Notes under the pieces: generated by a model
Seen by the model: the letters and a program-made list of their open reading frames with translations, nothing else
Told to the model about the DNA's origin: nothing
Databases searched by the model: none
Source: Verrucomicrobiales bacterium
GTDB lineage: Bacteria > Verrucomicrobiota > Verrucomicrobiia > Limisphaerales > JAQGOY01
Assembly: GCA_028293375.1 (NCBI GenBank)
Contig: JAQGOY010000139.1
Location: forward strand, 1-34,852
Direction: 5' to 3'
Length of the DNA: 34,852 nucleotides
Program-made: the position numbers and the translations under genes
Shown: one piece after another, positions 18,315 through 27,400 of the stretch
Layout: the number at the start of each line of letters is the position of its first letter
Numbering within the stretch: position 1 is the stretch's first letter

Positions 18315-19328
18315 ATGAAAACACGCGAACGCCTCCCGGTAACCGTCCTGACTGGTTTCCTCGGGGCAGGTAAAACGACTCTATTAAACCATTTGCTGAC
18401 CCAAAAGCACGGATACAAATGTGCCATCATCATTAACGAATTTGGTTCAATCAGCATCGATAACCAGTTGGTGGTTGGCGCCGACGAGGAAATTATAGAA
18501 CTGAATAATGGCTGTCTTTGTTGCCGTGTTCGTGGCGATCTCATCAAATCGTTGAACAATCTGTTTCAGAAACAAAAACGTTTCGATTACGTCGTTATAG
18601 AGACCACCGGATTGGCTGATCCAGGTCCCATTGCTCAAACATTCGGCCAAAAAGAGTTGGCCGACAAACTTCGATTGGACGGGATCATCACGGTAGTCGA
18701 CGCGCGGCATTTCGAAAAGGAGTTGAACACGGCCCCTGAAACCCGCCAACAGGTCGCTTTTGCCGACGTTTTACTGCTGAACAAGGCAGATTTGGTTGAA
18801 AGCGCTGAACTGGAAAAACTGGAAGGGACACTTCAACGAATGAATCCATTGGCGAAGATTTACCGCACCCAGAAGTCGCAAATCGACGTCGCCAAAATCC
18901 TGAACATCAAAGCACGGGAAGCGACCACTCCATTGCCGGTATTTCCTTCCCGTGGCGGTTTCAAAATTTTAAACAACCCGCCCCCCGTTCCCCATTCGGA
19001 AGTGGAACATCACCACCATCATCATGATGACGACGTCTCTTCGTTTTATTTTACGGAAGATCGTCCGCTGGATCTCAATAAGACAGAAGCGTGGCTTGGT
19101 AATGTAATCAATACGCTGGGAGATCGAATTTACAGGTGCAAAGGGATTCTTTACGTGAAGGGTCAACCGAAACGATTGGTGTTCCAGGGTGTCCAAATGA
19201 TGTTCGAAGCCTATCCGGACCGATTCTGGAATGTAGGTGAACAGAAACAAAGCCAGCTTGTCTTTATTGGTAAAGAGTTGAATCAAAAGGAAATTCAGGG
19301 CACGTTTGAAAGCTGCCTGGCTACTTAA
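18315..19328 (+). CDS. COG0523 (CobW/ZNG1-type) metallochaperone GTPase
   Basis: 337 residues of the G3E GTPase family. The Walker A motif GFLGAGKTT covers residues 14-22. The family metal-binding CxCC motif is at Cys67-Cys69-Cys70. A TTGLADPGP segment and the guanine-specificity motif NKADL follow, then a His-rich loop of six His (232-237) with acidic residues, and a CobW_C domain (LDLNKTEAWL to the end). Such proteins deliver zinc or other metals to client enzymes using GTP. The specific metal cannot be read from sequence; the His loop favours zinc or nickel (inference). It is followed after 16 bases by an FmdB-type zinc ribbon gene. Confidence 0.93.
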   Translation: MKTRERLPVTVLTGFLGAGKTTLLNHLLTQKHGYKCAIIINEFGSISIDNQLVVGADEEIIELNNGCLCCRVRGDLIKSLNNLFQKQKRFDYVVIETTGLADPGPIAQTFGQKELADKLRLDGIITVVDARHFEKELNTAPETRQQVAFADVLLLNKADLVESAELEKLEGTLQRMNPLAKIYRTQKSQIDVAKILNIKAREATTPLPVFPSRGGFKILNNPPPVPHSEVEHHHHHHDDDVSSFYFTEDRPLDLNKTEAWLGNVINTLGDRIYRCKGILYVKGQPKRLVFQGVQMMFEAYPDRFWNVGEQKQSQLVFIGKELNQKEIQGTFESCLAT

Positions 19329-19344
19329 AACCGACAGCTTGATT

Positions 19345-19587
19345 ATGCCTATCTACGAATATGAAATAGAAGGTGGGTGCAAAGCATGCGGACCCACGTT
19401 CACCCTGCGTAGGCCGGCGAGCGCCCCTGATCTGACCAAATGCCCGGCTTGCAAGAAACCAGTCAAAAAAATCATTTCCGGATTTTCGACCCCAACACAC
19501 TTAAAACCACTTTCCATTGTCGATGCGAAAAAGGCAGGGTTTACCGTCCTGAAGCGCGTGGGCAAGGGCGAGTACGAGAGGCAATAA
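19345..19587 (+). CDS. FmdB family zinc-ribbon protein
   Basis: 80 residues from the ATG at 19345, which gives the family N-terminus MPIYEYE. Two CxxC pairs (Cys12/Cys15 and Cys33/Cys36) form a zinc ribbon. The C-terminal half (LKPLSIVDAKKAGFTVLKRVGKGEYER) is a longer tail. Members are called putative regulatory proteins after FmdB, but the function is not established. It lies between the metallochaperone GTPase and the coiled-coil membrane protein in one plus-strand run. Confidence 0.82.
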   Translation: MPIYEYEIEGGCKACGPTFTLRRPASAPDLTKCPACKKPVKKIISGFSTPTHLKPLSIVDAKKAGFTVLKRVGKGEYERQ

Positions 19588-19625
19588 GCCTTGAGTTTTT
19601 AATAGGAAATCATCAAATTCTCATT

Positions 19626-21563
19626 ATGAGCGATCTGCAGCTGATTCAGAACAAATTGGAGGCTATCTCTCGACGTATAAGATTATTTAAAGGATGGCAG
19701 GCTCTCTGGAATGGATTGTTGCTGGCCAGTATCGTTTACCTGGTAACCCTCGCGGTCTACAAATTTCTCCCTGTCTCTTCGACAGTTTTGGTTTGGGGCT
19801 TTGGGTCAGGCACCGCTCTCATGATTTTCAGTTTTGTTTTTGGGCTGCGACGAACTCGTTCTCTTCCCGAGGTTGCCCGATGGGTCGATATTCAGGGAAA
19901 CCTCAAGGAAAGATTAAGTACCGCTCTTGACCTGCAAAAAGACAGCGTTCAGACCCCCTGGTCAGAGTTGGTTTTAAAGGATGCTGCTGAACAGGCGCGC
20001 AGGCTAGATACTCATAGATTGGTGGGATTTCATGTTCCCCGTATCTCCAGGGTTATCCTGGTTTTGTTGGCTGCTGCCTTCTCCCTTGGTTTTATCAAAG
20101 AATATCGAACTCCTGCGCAACTCCAGGCGAAGGTGGATAAAGAAAATATCAAGGAAACGGGCAAACAGATCGCTTCCTTTGTCAAACGATCTCTGGACCA
20201 ACATCCAAAGTTGGACCAGGAATCCAAGGAAGCATTGCTCAATGCCGAGGATTTGGGGCTAAAGCTGGCGAACTTATCTCCCGGAAAAAGCGAAGCCTTA
20301 AAGGGCCTGGAAAACGCGTCCAAAAAATTGGAGGACCAATTAAAGAAAATGGACCAGACAGCAGCCGTAAAACAGCTTCAGAAAGCCGCCCAGGAACACG
20401 GAGCCAAAGATGCCTCTCAAAACCAGACACAACAGGGGAGCAAAGAGCAGTCAGCACAGAATGGTTCCCAGGGAGCGAATGTCGATTCCAAAAAAATGGA
20501 AGAGATGCAAAAGCAGATGGCTGATTTGAAACAGCAAATGGCGAAGATGGGCGAAAAAACCGGTCCCGAAGCCGATGCTGCTAAAGAATCGGTTAAAAAT
20601 GCACTTTCCAATCTTTCCAAACAATCAGCGGAGATGGGCCAACAAGTAAAAGGATTGGATGAGGCTATTGCAGCATTGCAAGCCAACCAAACAGATTTAT
20701 TCATCAAGAACATGGATGTAGCCGTGCAGGACATGGAGAAGATGAAGGACCTGGCGCAGGCCATGGCCAATCAGCAGAGTTCCAGTGAGAAACAGGCTAA
20801 GGATCTAGCCGAACAATTCAAATTTGGGCAGGGAGAACTAGCCAAGGCGAGTCTGGATAAAATGATCAAGGATTTGAAAGATGGCAAAATATCCGCTTCA
20901 GATTTGGCCAGGATGAATCAGGAGCTCAAAAAAGCTCTGGATCCCGCAAAGCCTTACGGCGGAGTTTCGTCAAAACTGGACAAGGCCCTGCAAAAGCTGG
21001 GGAAGGGTGACAATAAGGAAAGTTCCGCTGCGTTGCAGGAAGCGTCCGATGAGTTGAAGAAATTGCTTGATCAAATGGATGATTCGCAGGCGCTAATGGC
21101 CTCACTGGAGGCCTTGAAGAAAGCAGAACAGGCGCTGGCTTCCGGGAAATCCTTTGGCACTGGGGAATGCAAAAATCCTGGAGGGGTGCCGGGAGATAAA
21201 TCCGGCCGTGGAGTGGGTACATGGACTGATGAAAACAGTTGGATCTATCCCAAACAAACACCGTTGGAAGATAACTCCTTGGTTAACCGTCCGGACAGGG
21301 ATCCCAAAGCCAATCTCGACAATGGTGACGGCCAGTTGGCAGATAATTTGGCTCCAACCAAAATCAAGGGAAAATTTTCTCCTGGAGCTTCCATGCCGAG
21401 CGTCACTCTAAAAGGGGTGAGCATAAAGGGCACAAGTTCCGTCAGTTATAAGGAAGCCGCTGCAGCAGCTCAATCCGACGCTCAGAGCGCCTTGAACCAC
21501 GATCAGGTTCCTCGGGCTTACCAGGCGTCCGTCAAAGACTACTTTGATGACATGAAAAAGTAG
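19626..21563 (+). CDS. Membrane-anchored coiled-coil protein of unknown function
   Basis: 645 residues from the ATG at 19626; the longer frame overlaps the zinc-ribbon gene and is rejected. Membrane helices lie near residues 27-47 and 52-72, and a third near 135-155. Between them is ARWVDIQGNLKERLSTALDL, a segment typical of DUF4175-like proteins of planctomycetes and proteobacteria. Residues about 160-560 are Gln/Lys/Ala-rich coiled coil with repeated MAKMGEK, MADLKQQ and KALQKLGKG units. The C-terminus ends in QVPRAYQASVKDYFDDMKK, a tail seen in related proteins near MoxR/BatA clusters. No MoxR gene is nearby. It may be a scaffold in the envelope. Confidence 0.75.
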   Translation: MSDLQLIQNKLEAISRRIRLFKGWQALWNGLLLASIVYLVTLAVYKFLPVSSTVLVWGFGSGTALMIFSFVFGLRRTRSLPEVARWVDIQGNLKERLSTALDLQKDSVQTPWSELVLKDAAEQARRLDTHRLVGFHVPRISRVILVLLAAAFSLGFIKEYRTPAQLQAKVDKENIKETGKQIASFVKRSLDQHPKLDQESKEALLNAEDLGLKLANLSPGKSEALKGLENASKKLEDQLKKMDQTAAVKQLQKAAQEHGAKDASQNQTQQGSKEQSAQNGSQGANVDSKKMEEMQKQMADLKQQMAKMGEKTGPEADAAKESVKNALSNLSKQSAEMGQQVKGLDEAIAALQANQTDLFIKNMDVAVQDMEKMKDLAQAMANQQSSSEKQAKDLAEQFKFGQGELAKASLDKMIKDLKDGKISASDLARMNQELKKALDPAKPYGGVSSKLDKALQKLGKGDNKESSAALQEASDELKKLLDQMDDSQALMASLEALKKAEQALASGKSFGTGECKNPGGVPGDKSGRGVGTWTDENSWIYPKQTPLEDNSLVNRPDRDPKANLDNGDGQLADNLAPTKIKGKFSPGASMPSVTLKGVSIKGTSSVSYKEAAAAAQSDAQSALNHDQVPRAYQASVKDYFDDMKK

Positions 21564-22790
21564 TCAATTGCCGCGCAAATCCAGGCAGACCAGCTTTCTT
21601 TTATCGCGCGCCAGGTAAAATCCGTCTGAAAGTGCGGCATGCGCTCTTACCCCCGTTCCCAGTATCTGCCTGCGTCCCATTTCGGAATACCCTGTGGCAT
21701 TCGCTTTCACTAGAACAAGTTCTCCTTGTTCCGAGAGGATTAATAACAGGCTGCCAGCCGAGATAATGGTGCCAGTCCCAAACCCTGCTTTTTCCCATTG
21801 GACTTTTCCGGTCTTGAAATCGATGCAACGAAGCGCAGCTCCTTGTTCCTGCCGCCCGTGAAAACCGTAGAGAAAACTATCGTGCAAAACCGGTGTTGAA
21901 TAGTGGCTGGAAAGAAAATCGTCGGAAGCCCAGATCGCCGAGACTTTGTCTTTTTCCACCCGCAAAAGTGTGGCGCCAGTGTCGTAACTCGAGGTCAGGA
22001 AGACCATGTTGGACTCGACCAAAGGCGTGGCGGCATTCACCGAGGCGTGAGACGCGGAGCGCCAGTGTTTATCGAACTTCACTCGTCCATTCTCCGGATC
22101 GATGCCTGCAAGTCCCTCACGGGTAAAAGCAATGATACGCGACTGGCCGTCGAATTTCGCGACCACAGGGGATGAATAACTGGCTTCATCAGCGGTTGCT
22201 TTCCAGCGGACCTTGCCATCCTGTTTATCCCAACTAACAACCCCCGCATTATCTCCGCCGATGTTAAGAATAACGTTTTTTTCGAAAACCAAAGGGGAAC
22301 ATGCCATTCCAAAAAATCCATTTTTCGCGTCAAACATCTTTTGAGAATTGACGCTCCAAATCTCCTTTCCATCTTTAAGAGCGAGGCAAGTCAAAGTGCC
22401 TTCGGCCCCAAAACAATAAACCTGTTGCTCATCTATTGCAGGCGTCCCCCGGGGGCCTTCTTCAAATCCGAAGGAATCGCGGTAATGTGTCGGATACGAA
22501 TGCGTCCAGATCTTTTTTCCATTGGTCAAGTCCAGGCAATCCAGCGTTTCCTTGTCGTCTTTCCGATAAAAAATAAAGGCTTTTTTTTGGCTGACTACCG
22601 GCGCGCTCCACCCTTCACCTATATCGTAGTCCCAAACTTTTTTGGGCAGCTCGCCTGTAAATCGGGAAAGCAGGTTGGTTTCCATGGACACGCCATTTCT
22701 GGAAGATCCCAAATGCTGATTCCAGTCGGCCCCACTGGACTCGATAACCTGGATCGATGCAACGGCCAAAAACAATAATCGTGGAAACAT
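21564..22790 (-). CDS. PQQ-like beta-propeller protein
   Basis: 408 residues from the ATG at 22790, preferred over the longer frame (22850), which overlaps the upstream gene. A short hydrophobic N-terminus (FPRLLFLAVASIQVI) suggests export. The mature part begins DWNQHLGSSRNGVS, the usual opening of PVC PQQ-propeller proteins. It then has repeated blades with LDLTNGKKIWTH, LALKDGKEIWSV, DKQDGKVRWKA, DPENGRVKFDK and DFKTGKVQWEK. No catalytic dehydrogenase motif is evident, so a binding or scaffold role like BamB is likely. It is 7 bases downstream of the membrane protein gene, and its stop directly abuts the stop of the plus-strand coiled-coil gene. Confidence 0.88.
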   Translation of the reverse strand: MFPRLLFLAVASIQVIESSGADWNQHLGSSRNGVSMETNLLSRFTGELPKKVWDYDIGEGWSAPVVSQKKAFIFYRKDDKETLDCLDLTNGKKIWTHSYPTHYRDSFGFEEGPRGTPAIDEQQVYCFGAEGTLTCLALKDGKEIWSVNSQKMFDAKNGFFGMACSPLVFEKNVILNIGGDNAGVVSWDKQDGKVRWKATADEASYSSPVVAKFDGQSRIIAFTREGLAGIDPENGRVKFDKHWRSASHASVNAATPLVESNMVFLTSSYDTGATLLRVEKDKVSAIWASDDFLSSHYSTPVLHDSFLYGFHGRQEQGAALRCIDFKTGKVQWEKAGFGTGTIISAGSLLLILSEQGELVLVKANATGYSEMGRRQILGTGVRAHAALSDGFYLARDKRKLVCLDLRGN

Positions 22791-22797
22791 GCCTTGC

Positions 22798-23547
22798 TTA
22801 AGACTTCGACACTTTCCCAACGATACCCAGCCGGGTCCACACATACTCATCCAGCGAAAGAGGATCTACGCTCCATTTTGCAGCAAGGCGATTTACTTTT
22901 TCGGTGTTGTTTTGGACAGGATCCTTTTGCCCGTAACCTCGTGGTTCACTAAAGTAATCGGGGCATTTCATCTGCAATTCCTTCTCAACGGCGGTCAGAG
23001 GGCCTTCGTTCCAAATTGTTTGCCCGCACCAGGCAAATGCGCGGAACACGGATCCCTTTTCCAGGATGCCCCACGAATGATAGCCGAGCACTTTATTGAG
23101 TCCAAAAAACTGCACGTGCCCCAGTTTGGAGCTGATCTGCCGAAGGAAATGAAAACATTTGTCGACATCCTCGTTGGGGTCGGGCAAACCGGAACCGACG
23201 ATCAATATCCAGCCCTCGACTGGCGGAGAAATAAAAAGCTTTCTTTCACTGGCTTCCTGCAACCCCTCTTCCCAAGTGCAGGGGACTGGAGCATCCAACC
23301 CCAACGCCTGCTGCACCGGCCACAAATCTGTGCCCTTGACGGCCAGCCAAAATGAAGGCTGAGCCAGAAGGTGATTCTTCATGGAGAAACCGGAGGATTC
23401 TGAAGTCGCTTCGAGTTGTTGGCGGTGGCGTTGCCTAGCCCATTGAAAGGTAAAAAAACAAAAAAGAACTAAAACAACAAATAAAGGGAAAACCATGAGC
23501 ATGACCATGAGCATGGGAACAATTTGCTTAAACTCTAAGGGGCTCAT
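22798..23547 (-). CDS. Membrane-anchored protein of unknown function
   Basis: 249 residues: one N-terminal membrane helix (about 10-35), a basic Arg/Gln-rich stretch, then a soluble domain. The soluble part contains GWILIVGSGLPDPNEDVDK, QFFGLNKVLGYHSWGILEKGSVFRAFAWCGQTIWNEG and LTAVEKEL. The pattern of Trp-Gly, Arg-Ala-Phe-Ala-Trp and a following Glu-Gly resembles a widespread uncharacterised bacterial family, but I cannot name it with confidence. It starts in a 4-base ATGA overlap with the small gene upstream and is followed closely by the PQQ propeller gene, so the three are probably one operon. Confidence 0.7.
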   Translation of the reverse strand: MSPLEFKQIVPMLMVMLMVFPLFVVLVLFCFFTFQWARQRHRQQLEATSESSGFSMKNHLLAQPSFWLAVKGTDLWPVQQALGLDAPVPCTWEEGLQEASERKLFISPPVEGWILIVGSGLPDPNEDVDKCFHFLRQISSKLGHVQFFGLNKVLGYHSWGILEKGSVFRAFAWCGQTIWNEGPLTAVEKELQMKCPDYFSEPRGYGQKDPVQNNTEKVNRLAAKWSVDPLSLDEYVWTRLGIVGKVSKS

Positions 23548-23678
23548 GCGTCATCCAATCTAATTACTCTCTGCATTTCTTCAATGGTAAAATGCGCGCA
23601 ATTCAATTGTTTGGCAACTTGCCCGCACTCAGTTATTGCCTGTTTCGCAGGCGCAAGGAATCCCGGGAACTCCATCAT
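23544..23678 (-). CDS. 44-residue small protein overlapping the next gene
   Basis: A short open frame beginning with tandem ATG ATG at 23678. The product starts MMEFPGFLAP, then has a helix-like AKQAITECGQVAKQLNC and ends FTIEEMQRVIRLDDA. Two Cys (18 and 27) and Gln/Lys-rich spacing suggest a small soluble helical protein. Its TGA overlaps the ATG of the downstream gene as ATGA, a mark of translational coupling and the main reason to believe it. The ribosome site is weak. The function is unknown. Confidence 0.55.
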   Translation of the reverse strand: MMEFPGFLAPAKQAITECGQVAKQLNCAHFTIEEMQRVIRLDDA

Positions 23679-23742
23679 TGTTTGGCTAAAAACTTGCCAC
23701 CCCGGTTGAACAACGCTAAGCCTTTAATCATCTAATCTGCTT

Positions 23743-24432
23743 ATGCCGAAGCCAATATCTTTACGTCCGTGGATCCTGGGATTGCTGCTGGTCCTGGCCG
23801 GGTGCGCTTCCTCAACCGCACTGCGTGTGAGTTCTTATCCGGGCACGATTCGAATTGCCTGTGTGGGAGACAGCATCACTTACGGGTCCGGCGTGGAAAA
23901 AAGAGAGGAAAACAATTACCCAAAAGTTCTGAACAATCTGTTCGGTCCCAAATTCGAAGTTTCCAATTTTGGGGTCAGCGGCGCCACTCTCCTGAAGCAT
24001 GGCGACAAGCCCTATTGGAATGAAAAAGCTTTCCTCGCTGCCTCGAATTCCAAACCGGACGTGGTGGTAATAAAGCTTGGAACGAACGATACCAAACCGC
24101 AAAACTGGAAATTTGGAAACGAATTTACCTCGGATCTGGAAACTATGATCGACACGTTTCGTGCCCTTCCTTCCCACCCCAAAATTTATCTCTGTATTCC
24201 GGTCCCCGTGTATGCAACTCGCTATGGAATCACTTCCTCGGTGTTAACCAGGGAAATCATCCCTGACATTCAAAAGGCGGCGAAGGCCAAACATGTTCCC
24301 ATCATCGATTTGTATGCTGCCCTGAACAATCACGAAGAGCTGTTTCCAGATAAGATACATCCCAACGCGAGCGGAGCTCGACTCATCGCGGAGACGGTGA
24401 AGGCGGCCCTGACAGGTAATTCAACAAGGTGA
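23743..24432 (+). CDS. SGNH/GDSL hydrolase lipoprotein
   Basis: 229 residues with a lipoprotein signal ending LAGC (Cys21). All SGNH blocks are present: GDSIT with nucleophile Ser44, NFGVSGAT with the block II Gly, GTND with Asn115, and DKIHPN with Asp203 and His206. This matches the PF13472 type of esterases that remove acetyl or other acyl groups from sugars (sialate, xylan, peptidoglycan). The substrate is not readable. It is 4 bases upstream of the giant heme protein, so they are likely co-transcribed. Divergent promoters must lie in the 64 bases between this gene and the small minus-strand gene. Confidence 0.93.
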   Translation: MPKPISLRPWILGLLLVLAGCASSTALRVSSYPGTIRIACVGDSITYGSGVEKREENNYPKVLNNLFGPKFEVSNFGVSGATLLKHGDKPYWNEKAFLAASNSKPDVVVIKLGTNDTKPQNWKFGNEFTSDLETMIDTFRALPSHPKIYLCIPVPVYATRYGITSSVLTREIIPDIQKAAKAKHVPIIDLYAALNNHEELFPDKIHPNASGARLIAETVKAALTGNSTR

Positions 24433-24436
24433 TTTT

Positions 24437-27400
24437 GTGCGAAAATTTGTTATTCTTTTTTTGACGTTGGCGGGTTTGATTCCTGCCGCTCTGGCCGATT
24501 CAAAATTACAAATCACCGACGGCGATCGTATTGTGCTGATCGGAGATACGCTTATCGAAAGAGAGCAGGAGTTTGGCTATTTGGAAACGCACCTGCATAT
24601 TCAGTTTCCAACCAATAAATTTATAGTCAGGAACCTCGGGTGGAGTGCGGATACCCCCGCTGGACTCTCGCGGCTGAGATTTGATTTCAAACAGCCCTCC
24701 AAAGGACTGGAGATTATTCGGGATGAGTTGGCTGCTATCAAGCCGACTATCGTGTTTGTCGGTTACGGAATGGCCAGTTCTTTTGATGCCGCCGAGAAAA
24801 CGAACCAATTCGTCGGGGAATTAAAATCACTGGTGAAGGTCATTCGCGAAACGGGATCCAACGATGTTAAGCTGGTGTTTCTCGGACCGATTCATCATGA
24901 GGATTGGGCGAGGCCCGAAGAAGCCCAAAAGATCGAGAAACATAACAAGGACATTCAACTGTATTCCGACGCAATCAAGGACGTCGCGTCCGAGAACAAT
25001 GGAATTTACATCCCGTTGTTCAAGACCATCGGAGCCTCGCTCATCCGAGACCAAAAATTTGCCATGACTGGAAACGGCATTCACCTGAACCAGTACGGTT
25101 ACGCGGAAATGGCGAATATTATCGATCGCGAATTGGGGTGGGGGATCCTTTCCTGGAGAATTAGCTTTCTTGAGGATGGTTCCCAACGCAGGGGCGGGGG
25201 CGGGATCTCGGTTACCAACAGTTCAAAAACGGGTGTGGAAGTTTCCTTCGACGGGCTGCCTGCAATAATCACTTTGCCTCACCCAAATTTAAAGCGCGAA
25301 ATGCTTCCTTCCTATGTGCAGGCCCCTTTCATCCAGGCATTCGGGATGACAAACCAGCTTTACAATTTAATTATTGATGATGTTCAGTATGATACCATTA
25401 CCGTGACCAATGGACGTATGGATCTGCCATTATTGACCGGACCCGACATTGAACAGGCCGAAAAACTGCGAAAAGCGGTGGTTGAGAAAAACCAGTTGTT
25501 TTTTTATCGGTGGCGTCCACAAAACGAAACCTATCTGTTCGGCTTTAGAAAACAGGAGCAGGGGAAGAACGGCAAAGAAATTCCTATGTTCGATCTCCTG
25601 ATTTCCCAGCTCGAGGATCAAATCCAATCTCTGACCATTCCCCAAAAACATCATTTTTTGGTTACTCCAAAATGGGCTCCGCCGGCGGCTGTCACTCGTG
25701 GCCAGCCTAAAATAAATCCTTTGCCGCCTTCGGAGAGGCCGACCTTCGAAGTGGCTGACGGCTTCCAGGTCAATCTTTATGCCGAGAATCCCTTGCTCGC
25801 CAAACCTATCCAGATGAATTTTGACTCCAGGGGCCGACTTTGGGTTTCAAGTTCGTCGGTCTACCCGCAGATCGAACCCGGCCAGAAAGCCAATGATAAA
25901 ATCATTATTATTGAGGATACAAACGGGAATGGTGTGGCCAATAAATCGACTGTCTTTGCCGATGGCCTTCTGATTCCAAGCGCGGTAATCCCAGGGGATG
26001 GCGGCGTCTATGTGGGACAGAGCACCGAACTTCTTTTTTTGAAGGACCTCGACGGAGATGGTAAAGCCGATCTCAAAAAAGTGGTTTTGAGCGGGTTGGG
26101 CACAGAGGACACACATCACATCGTGCATACTTTAAGATGGGGAATGGACGGCGATCTGTATTTCAACCAATCCATTTACATTCACAGCCATATTGAAACC
26201 CCCAACGGTGTTGTCCGGGCGAACAGCGGCGCTATTTTTAAATATGAGACGGATCGGGATCGTCTCACCATCCTTTTAAAAGGATTTTGCAATCCATGGG
26301 GCACCTCTTTTGATCCTTACGGGCAGATCTTTGTCACGGACGGAGCTGGCTTTCAAGGCATCAGCTACGGTATCCCGGGTGCCACTTATTTTACTTACGC
26401 AGATATGCGGCGCGAAATGAAAAGCGTCAGCCCTGGAAACTATCCCAAGTTCGCCGGCCTCGAAATGATTCAGAGCGAGCAATTTCCCCCAGACTGGCAG
26501 GGCAATTTGATCACTTGCGATTTTCGAGCCCATCGCGTCGTTCGGTTTGGCTTATCCGAAGAAGGGGCAGGTTATGTCACGCGCGAATTGCCGGATCTCT
26601 TGCGCACCACCAACGTCACTTTTCGTCCCATCGACGTCAAGCTGGGTCCTGACGGTGCACTGTACGTGGCCGACTGGTCAAACCCCATTATCCAGCATGG
26701 TGAAGTCGATTTTCGAGATCCACGCAGAGATCACGAACATGGAAGAATTTGGCGTATCACAGCTAAAAATCGACCCCTGGTTAATGTGGAAGGCATCAAG
26801 TCCGGCAACGCCTTGAATATGTTTGCTGGGCTGCTCAGCAGCAACTCCTGGACTCGCGATGTTGCCCGACGCACCCTGATAGAACGCGGCACCAACGTCC
26901 TGGCCCGTCGCGATAAATGGGTTGCAACACTTACCAATGATTGGCAAAAGCTGCAGGCCCTGTGGTTGAAGCAGGGTTCTCGGGAGATCGATACCAACCT
27001 CCTGGCAGCAGTCCTGGCTTCCGAAGATGGAAAAATACGCGCTGCTGGAATTCGAGTTTTGGGGGATTGGCTTCCTTCTCTGCCCACGCAGGACACCGTG
27101 GATAAACTGCTAACGTTTGTTAAGGATTCACATCCCCGCGCCCGCCTCGAGGCAATCCGCGTCCTGGGTCAAATTCAAACCGAGAAAGCCGCCGAAGCCG
27201 TCCTTTCAGCTCTGGATCAGCCCATGGATCCATTTTTGGATTATGCCATGTGGCTCAGCATCAATGAGCTGGCAGAGCCGTGGCTGCAGTCATTGCAAAG
27301 CGGACACTGGAAGCCGGAGGGCCGCGGGAAGCAGCTCGAATTTGCCTTGAAATCAATCGAGCCGGCCATGGCAGAGAAAGTTCTGTCAGGATTGGTCGCA

